Below, one piece after another: positions 59,933 through 64,000 of a stretch of 64,000 nt of DNA. Source of the DNA: Geodermatophilus africanus. Its GTDB lineage: Bacteria; Actinomycetota; Actinomycetes; Mycobacteriales; Geodermatophilaceae. The position numbers were made by a program, and so were the translations under genes. The first letter of the stretch is position 1; each line of letters opens with the position of its first letter. The stretch is from positions 1 through 64,000 of the forward strand of contig NZ_FNOT01000004.1 of assembly GCF_900107105.1 (NCBI RefSeq), written 5' to 3'. The notes under the pieces were generated by a model, which did no database searches, was not told the origin of the DNA, and saw only the letters and a program-made list of their open reading frames with translations.

Positions 59933-59938
59933 TAACCT
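59933..59938 (+). promoter_or_regulatory. Possible -10 element for hlyIII
   Basis: TAACCT is 6 bases before the ATG at 59945, which points to a leaderless transcript. No ribosome site is present. Confidence 0.45.
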
Positions 59939-59944
59939 CGGCGC

Positions 59945-60757
59945 ATGAGCGTCCCCCGCAGCGAGGGCGAGGTCGTCCGCGTGGAGGCCGACGGTGCCCA
60001 GATCGAAGCGCCGTCCGGCCCGGCCGTGGCCACCGTCCTCTCCGAGGGCGAGCAGGTCCAGCACACCTGGACCGCCGCGGACTTCGGCGACCGGGACTGG
60101 GACCACCCCGACACCCGGCCGCGGATGCGCGGCTGGCTGCATCTGTTCTCGTTCTTCGGCGCAATCGTCGCCGGCGCCGTGCTCATCCCGCTGGGGTCGG
60201 TGCTCGGCGCCCGCGCCGGCTGGTCGGTCACCGTCTACTGCGCCACCATCTGCGGCCTGTTCGGGGTCAGCGCGCTCTACCACCGGCGCCGCTGGTCACC
60301 GCGCGGCTGGAAGCGCATGAAGCGGCTCGACCACTCGATGATCTTCCTGTTCATCGCGGGCACGTACACCCCGTTCGCCCTGCTCGCCGTCGACCAGCCC
60401 ACCGGTTACTGGGTGCTCGCCGGTGTCTGGGCCGGGGCGCTCGCGGGGGTCTCGCTCAAGCTCACCTGGCCGACCGCGCCGCGCTGGGTCGGCGTGCCGC
60501 TGTACATCGGCCTCGGCTGGGTCGCCGTCTTCATCCTCACCGACATCCTGCACATCGCCGGCGTGACCTCGCTGGTGCTGCTGGCCGTCGGCGGCGTGCT
60601 CTATACGCTCGGCGGGGTGGCCTACGCGATCAAGCGGCCGAACCCCTGGCCCGGCGTCTTCGGCTACCACGAGGTCTTCCACGCGATGACCGTCGTGGCC
60701 GCGATCTGCCACTACATCGCCGTCTACTTCGCGATGTACTCATCACCCTTCGTCTGA
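59945..60757 (+). CDS. Hemolysin III family membrane protein
   Basis: A 270-residue protein with about seven membrane segments. PAQR/HlyIII motifs are present: SALYHRRRW, RLDHSMIFLFIAGTYTPFAL and HEVFHAMTVVAAICHYIAVY, which carry the conserved histidines. The N-terminal 65 residues are an extra acidic cytoplasmic region. A metal-dependent hydrolase role is suggested for the superfamily. Hemolysis is not implied. It is divergent from uppS. Confidence 0.88.
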   Translation: MSVPRSEGEVVRVEADGAQIEAPSGPAVATVLSEGEQVQHTWTAADFGDRDWDHPDTRPRMRGWLHLFSFFGAIVAGAVLIPLGSVLGARAGWSVTVYCATICGLFGVSALYHRRRWSPRGWKRMKRLDHSMIFLFIAGTYTPFALLAVDQPTGYWVLAGVWAGALAGVSLKLTWPTAPRWVGVPLYIGLGWVAVFILTDILHIAGVTSLVLLAVGGVLYTLGGVAYAIKRPNPWPGVFGYHEVFHAMTVVAAICHYIAVYFAMYSSPFV

Positions 60758-60760
60758 CGA

Positions 60761-60873
60761 TGACACCGCGGTCCTCCGGACCGCACCGCGGCCAGGTGCC
60801 GTCCCCGACCTGCGCTGAGCCGCTGCGTCCCGCCTGCGCGGAGCCCCTCCGGGCATCACTCGGCGCGACCGGT
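60761..60873. repeat. Interspersed repeat family B, copy 2, with hairpin
   Basis: Contains the hairpin GCGGTCCTCCGGACCGC (60768-60784), then GGCCAGGTGCCGTCCCC, GCTGAGCCGCTGCGTC and CGACCGGT in the same order as at 4249-4390. It lies just after hlyIII and before a convergent gene. Confidence 0.75.
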
Positions 60874-60884
60874 CGCCGGTCGGC

Positions 60885-62135
60885 TCAGGTGAAGGGCTTG
60901 CGCTCGTCCATCCGGGTCGACAGCCGGCCGGCGGTGCGCCACAGGCGGGCGACGACGTCGCGGTCGGCGTCGGTGACCAGGTTGCCCATGACCCGCAGCG
61001 CGACGGTCATCAGCGGCCGCGAGCGCATGCCGACCGGGCCGGCCGCCGGCAGGAACCGGGGCACGGTCAGCAGGGCGGCCAGGCGCCGGGCGATGGAGAA
61101 CGCCTCGCCGTAGTGGCGCCGCAGCTCGGCCGGCCAGGCGGCGGTCCAGTCGTCCTCTCCGAACAACCCGACCACGTCGCGGCCGGTCTCCAGGCCGTAA
61201 TCGATGCCCTCGCCGTTGAGCGGGTTGACGCACCCGGCGGCGTCGCCCACCAGCGCCCAGTTGCGCCCGGCCACACCGGAGACCGCGCCGCCCATCGGCA
61301 GCAGCGCCGACGCCGGCGCCTCCACCGGCCCGTCGAGCCGCCACTCGTCCCGGCGGGCGTCGGCGTAGACCTCCATCAGCGCCTTGAGCTGCACCCCCGC
61401 GGGACGGCGGGCGGTCGCCAGCGTGCCGACGCCGAGGTTCACCTGCCCGGCCTCCGCACCCAGCGGGAACACCCAGCCGTAGCCGGAGAGCAGCTCGCCC
61501 TCGGCGCCGCGCAGCTCCAGGTGCGAGGAGATCCACTCGTCGTCCGCCCGGCCCGAGCGCACGTAACCGCGGGCGGCCACGCCGTACGCGGTGTCCCGGT
61601 GCCACTCCCGGCCCAGCACCCGGCCCAGCGGCGAGCGGACACCGTCGGCGACCACCAGCCGCCGGCAGCCGACGGTGACCGTCTCGTCGTCCGCCGTCTC
61701 GAACACCACGCCGGTCACCCGGTTGCCGTCCCGCTCGACGTCGACGGCGCGGACCCCCTCCGCCGGGACGGCGCCGGCGGCGAGCGCCACCGCGCGGATC
61801 CGGGCGTCGAGCTCGGTGCGGGGCACCGCGCTGCCGTGGTCGGGGAAGGCGCCGCCGGGCCAGGGCAGCTCCCACGTGCGGCCGAAGCCGGCGGCCCGCA
61901 GGCCGCGGTTGCGGGCCCGCGAGCGGGCCCAGTTCCCCAGGCCCAGGAGGTCGAGCTCGGCCATCGCCCGCGGGGTCAGCCCGTCGCCGCAGGTCTTGTC
62001 CCGGGGGAAGACGGCCGCGTCGGCGAGGACGACGTCGTGACCGGCCCGCGCGGCCCAGGCGGCGGCCGCCGCACCCGCCGGACCGGCTCCCACCACGAGG
62101 ACGTCGGTGTCGGTAGGGACGGCGCTGGCTGGCAC
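60885..62135 (-). CDS. Geranylgeranyl reductase family flavoprotein (MenJ-like)
   Basis: A 416-residue FAD-dependent oxidoreductase with an N-terminal dinucleotide site (VLVVGAGPAGAAAAAWAARA) and the family motif FPRDKTCGDGLTPRAM. The middle is WALVGDAAGCVNPLNGEGID. Relatives saturate isoprenoid chains of menaquinone or lipids. The nearest actinobacterial model is MenJ. The substrate is inferred. GTG start at 62135. Confidence 0.85.
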   Translation of the reverse strand: MPASAVPTDTDVLVVGAGPAGAAAAAWAARAGHDVVLADAAVFPRDKTCGDGLTPRAMAELDLLGLGNWARSRARNRGLRAAGFGRTWELPWPGGAFPDHGSAVPRTELDARIRAVALAAGAVPAEGVRAVDVERDGNRVTGVVFETADDETVTVGCRRLVVADGVRSPLGRVLGREWHRDTAYGVAARGYVRSGRADDEWISSHLELRGAEGELLSGYGWVFPLGAEAGQVNLGVGTLATARRPAGVQLKALMEVYADARRDEWRLDGPVEAPASALLPMGGAVSGVAGRNWALVGDAAGCVNPLNGEGIDYGLETGRDVVGLFGEDDWTAAWPAELRRHYGEAFSIARRLAALLTVPRFLPAAGPVGMRSRPLMTVALRVMGNLVTDADRDVVARLWRTAGRLSTRMDERKPFT

Positions 62136-62157
62136 GACATCGAGTGTCCCAGTGCCA

Positions 62158-62211
62158 GGACCCCCCTGCCCCCGCCACTCGCGAGCTCGTGGCGGGCCCC
62201 TGCGAGGGGCC
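62158..62211 (+). repeat. Interspersed repeat family C, copy 3
   Basis: Reads GGACCCCCCTGCCCCC, CACTCGCGAGCTCGTGGCGGG and ends GAGGGGCC, read in blocks. It is 23 bases upstream of the flavoprotein start, and an inverted copy lies 131 bp to the right. Confidence 0.7.
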
Positions 62212-62342
62212 GGCGCCAGACCTCCTCCGGCCGGGGGTCGGTCACCGGCGCGGACAGCGACCCGCAGGCGGCCTGGAGCAGCTCGGTCGGCGAGGGCTCC
62301 CCGGGCAGCCTGACGGAGGCGGCCCGTCTGCCGGGTCCCGCT

Positions 62343-62396
62343 GGCCCCGTCCAGAGGCTCGCCGCGAGCTCGCGAGCGGTGAGGGGGACGGGGTCC
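62343..62396 (-). repeat. Interspersed repeat family C, copy 4 (inverted)
   Basis: On the minus strand this copy reads GGACCCCGTCCCCCTCACC, GCTCGCGAGCTCGCGGCG and TGGACGGGGCC, nearly the same as at fliG-fliH. With copy 3 it brackets 131 bp with no supported gene. Confidence 0.75.
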
Positions 62397-62421
62397 TTAA
62401 CGAGGGATGGGGGCAGGAGGG

Positions 62422-63042
62422 TCAGTCGACCTGCGGGCCGCGGGCCCGGACCTCCTCGACCGAGGCCATGGCGGCGCGCAGCTCGCCGAGCCACTCGTCG
62501 GCGTGCTGGGCGACCAGCCGGACCGCCCAGGCCAGCGCCTCGGACCGGGACCGGGCGACCCCGGCGTCCACGAGCGTGTCGAGCACCAGCCGCTCGGGCT
62601 GCCGCAGCCGGGTCATCACCGGCACCGAGAGGTTGGTGAACACCTCCCGGACGTCGCCGCAGGCCGCGCCCCAGGCGACCGACCGGCCGTAGCGGGCCTG
62701 CGCGGCGTCGGCGACGGCCATGCGCTGCTCGCGGGTCTCCTCGCGGAAGCGGGCGATCCGGCCGGCCCGCGCGGCCGCGGCGTCCCCCTCGCCTACCTCG
62801 GGTTCGGCGAGGGTGCCGACGACGGTGATCTCGTCGCGGTCGACGGTCAGCTCGACCGGCCCGGTGAACCAGTCGTCGGGCAGCCGCCCGGCGAACCAGC
62901 CGGCGACCTCGCCGCGCTCGACGGGTGGCGGGGCGTCCGGGCCCCGGCCGCGGCCGCCGGGGCCGCGACCGCGCGGGCCGCGGAACCCGCCGCGCATGCC
63001 CGCGAAGGGGTTGTCGGAGAAACGGTGGTGGTGTCCGTGCAC
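62422..63042 (-). CDS. Hypothetical protein with RHH-like C-terminus
   Basis: A 206-residue protein. The N-terminus is His/Gly/Arg-rich and disordered (HGHHHRFSDN; RGPRGRGPGGRGRG). The middle is an alpha/beta part (VELTVDRDEITVVGTLAEPE). The C-terminus (RLVLDTLVDAGVARSRSEAL) resembles a helix seen in ribbon-helix-helix-type regulators. The GTG at 63042 is chosen because GGGAGG lies six bases upstream. The AT-rich segment at 63061-63083 with two TTACAC repeats could be its promoter or operator. Confidence 0.65.
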   Translation of the reverse strand: MHGHHHRFSDNPFAGMRGGFRGPRGRGPGGRGRGPDAPPPVERGEVAGWFAGRLPDDWFTGPVELTVDRDEITVVGTLAEPEVGEGDAAAARAGRIARFREETREQRMAVADAAQARYGRSVAWGAACGDVREVFTNLSVPVMTRLRQPERLVLDTLVDAGVARSRSEALAWAVRLVAQHADEWLGELRAAMASVEEVRARGPQVD

Positions 63043-63064
63043 GACGGCCTCCCATGTCGGGTGA

Positions 63065-63078
63065 TTACACACTTACAC
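63065..63078 (-). promoter_or_regulatory. Direct TTACAC repeats upstream of the RHH-like gene
   Basis: TTACAC occurs at 63065-63070 and 63073-63078 in the only AT-rich patch of this area, 23-36 bases upstream of the start. It may be an operator or part of the promoter. Confidence 0.4.
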
Positions 63079-63098
63079 GGTAAGCCGTCACGTCGCGC

Positions 63099-64000
63099 TC
63101 AGGAAGGGGCCATCGCTGCGCCCAGAGCGGACACGTCGGTCACCGGCGCGGCGCAGACGAAGCCGCGGCACACGTACGCGGCCGCCTGCCCGGCCACCGT
63201 GGGCCGGCCGGCCAGCAGCGGGACGCCGGACGCGTCCGGCTCGCCGACCACAACCACCGCACCCGGGCTGGTCGAGGCACGGGCGGCGGTCGCCAAGGCG
63301 TCGCGCTCGGGCCCGGCCGGCCCGCTCACGGCGACCTCGAGCGGACCGGCCAGCAGCGCCTCGCCCACCGCGAGCGCCCACCCGACCGCGCGCGGCGCCC
63401 GCTCCGCCAGTCGCGCCAGCTGCCCCACGGCCGCCTCGCCCAGCTCCCGGTGTCGCGGCGCGCCGGCGAGGGCGGCGTACGAGACGGCGGCTCCCGCGAC
63501 GGCGGCGATGCCGGACGGCGCCGGGCCGTCGGCCGGGTCGAACGGCCGGTGCACGAGCGCCTCGGCGTCGGCGGCGGTGTCGTGCCATCCGTCGGCGTCC
63601 ACGAACTGTTCGGCGACGACGTCCAGCAGGTCGCCGGCCAGGTCCAGCCAGCGGCCCTCGCCGGTGGCCTGGTGCAGCGCGAGCAGCCCCTCGGCGAGGT
63701 CGCCGTGGTCCTCGAGCACCCCGGCCGGGGCCCCGGTGACGCCGTCCCGCGAGGCGCGGCGCAGCCGCCCGCCGACCCAGTGGACGTCGGCGAGCAGCTC
63801 GGCCGCCCGGCGGGCGGCCGCGACCGAGGACGGCGCCCCCGTCAGGACGCCGTGCTCGGCCAGCGCGGCGATCGCCAGCCCGTTCCAGGCGGTCACGACC
63901 TTGTCGTCGCGCGCCGGTTGCGGCCGCCGTGCCCGCGCCGCCAGGAGCCGCGCCCGCGCCGAGGCCAGCCGCTCCTCGTCGTCGGGGTCGCGCAGCAGCT
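63099..64000 (-). CDS. YyaL/DUF255-type protein, C-terminal part (truncated by window edge)
   Basis: The frame is open to the window edge, so 300 C-terminal residues are seen. The conserved block DDKVVTAWNGLAIAALAE and later GVLEDHGDLAEGLLALHQAT match the alpha/alpha-barrel part of thioredoxin-domain proteins of the YyaL/SSP411 family. The N-terminal thioredoxin-like domain should lie beyond 64000. The function is unknown. Its position next to hlyIII and uppS genes resembles Rv1084-Rv1086. Confidence 0.85.
   Translation of the reverse strand, partial: LLRDPDDEERLASARARLLAARARRPQPARDDKVVTAWNGLAIAALAEHGVLTGAPSSVAAARRAAELLADVHWVGGRLRRASRDGVTGAPAGVLEDHGDLAEGLLALHQATGEGRWLDLAGDLLDVVAEQFVDADGWHDTAADAEALVHRPFDPADGPAPSGIAAVAGAAVSYAALAGAPRHRELGEAAVGQLARLAERAPRAVGWALAVGEALLAGPLEVAVSGPAGPERDALATAARASTSPGAVVVVGEPDASGVPLLAGRPTVAGQAAAYVCRGFVCAAPVTDVSALGAAMAPS

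Overview
The window is high-GC DNA from a motile actinobacterium. It has dense codon-biased genes, many GTG starts, 1-4 bp stop/start overlaps, DUF1707, DUF4245 and DUF222/13E12 HNH families, PhoH2 and a short-chain Z-prenyl synthase. Gene content and small interspersed repeats suggest the Geodermatophilaceae (Blastococcus, Geodermatophilus, Modestobacter type). That placement is inference, since no rRNA is present.

Left flank (1-10.8 kb): a complete IS982-like element with a 9-bp target duplication lies just upstream of xseA-xseB. A DUF4245 protein, glpX, a DUF1707 protein, fumC, a citrate synthase and a VanY/NlpC-P60 peptidoglycan enzyme follow. A DUF222 HNH gene with a probable LexA box lies at 10.9-12.7 kb.

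Flagellar locus (about 12.8-54.9 kb): a leftward block carries two unknown genes, a divergent sigma-like gene, one more unknown, csrA, fliW, flgL, flgK and flgN. The fliA-type sigma gene is divergent from it. A CDP-3,6-dideoxyhexose sugar island with two glycosyltransferase-like genes (20.7-27.7 kb) sits between fliA and fliC. Then come fliC-fliD-fliS-orf, flgBC-fliEFGHIJ-(C40/SLT muralytic enzyme)-fliK-flgD-flgE, flbD-motAB-fliL, and fliMNOPQR-flhBA-(FlhF-like)-small membrane protein. No chemotaxis genes and no flgF/flgG are present.

Regulation: eight FliA-like promoter matches recur at flagellar unit boundaries, in two visible classes. One is TCAA-N15/16-GCCGNA. The other is TCAG-N16-GCCGATGA, found only before flgB and fliM. 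The fliC leader has several GGA motifs, including the Shine-Dalgarno, which fits CsrA/FliW control of flagellin.

Right flank (55-64 kb): a DUF559/AbiEi-like protein flanked by hairpin repeats, PhoH2, a small membrane protein, a DUF885 peptidase-like protein, a Z-isoprenyl diphosphate synthase, a hemolysin-III protein, a geranylgeranyl-reductase-family flavoprotein, an unknown protein and the C-terminal part of a YyaL-type protein. Glp X-Fum on the left and PhoH2-UppS-HlyIII-YyaL on the right mirror one conserved mycobacterial neighbourhood, so the flagellar locus interrupts that order here.

Four families of short intergenic repeats were found. One sits at stop/start junctions inside the flagellar operon and preserves translational coupling.
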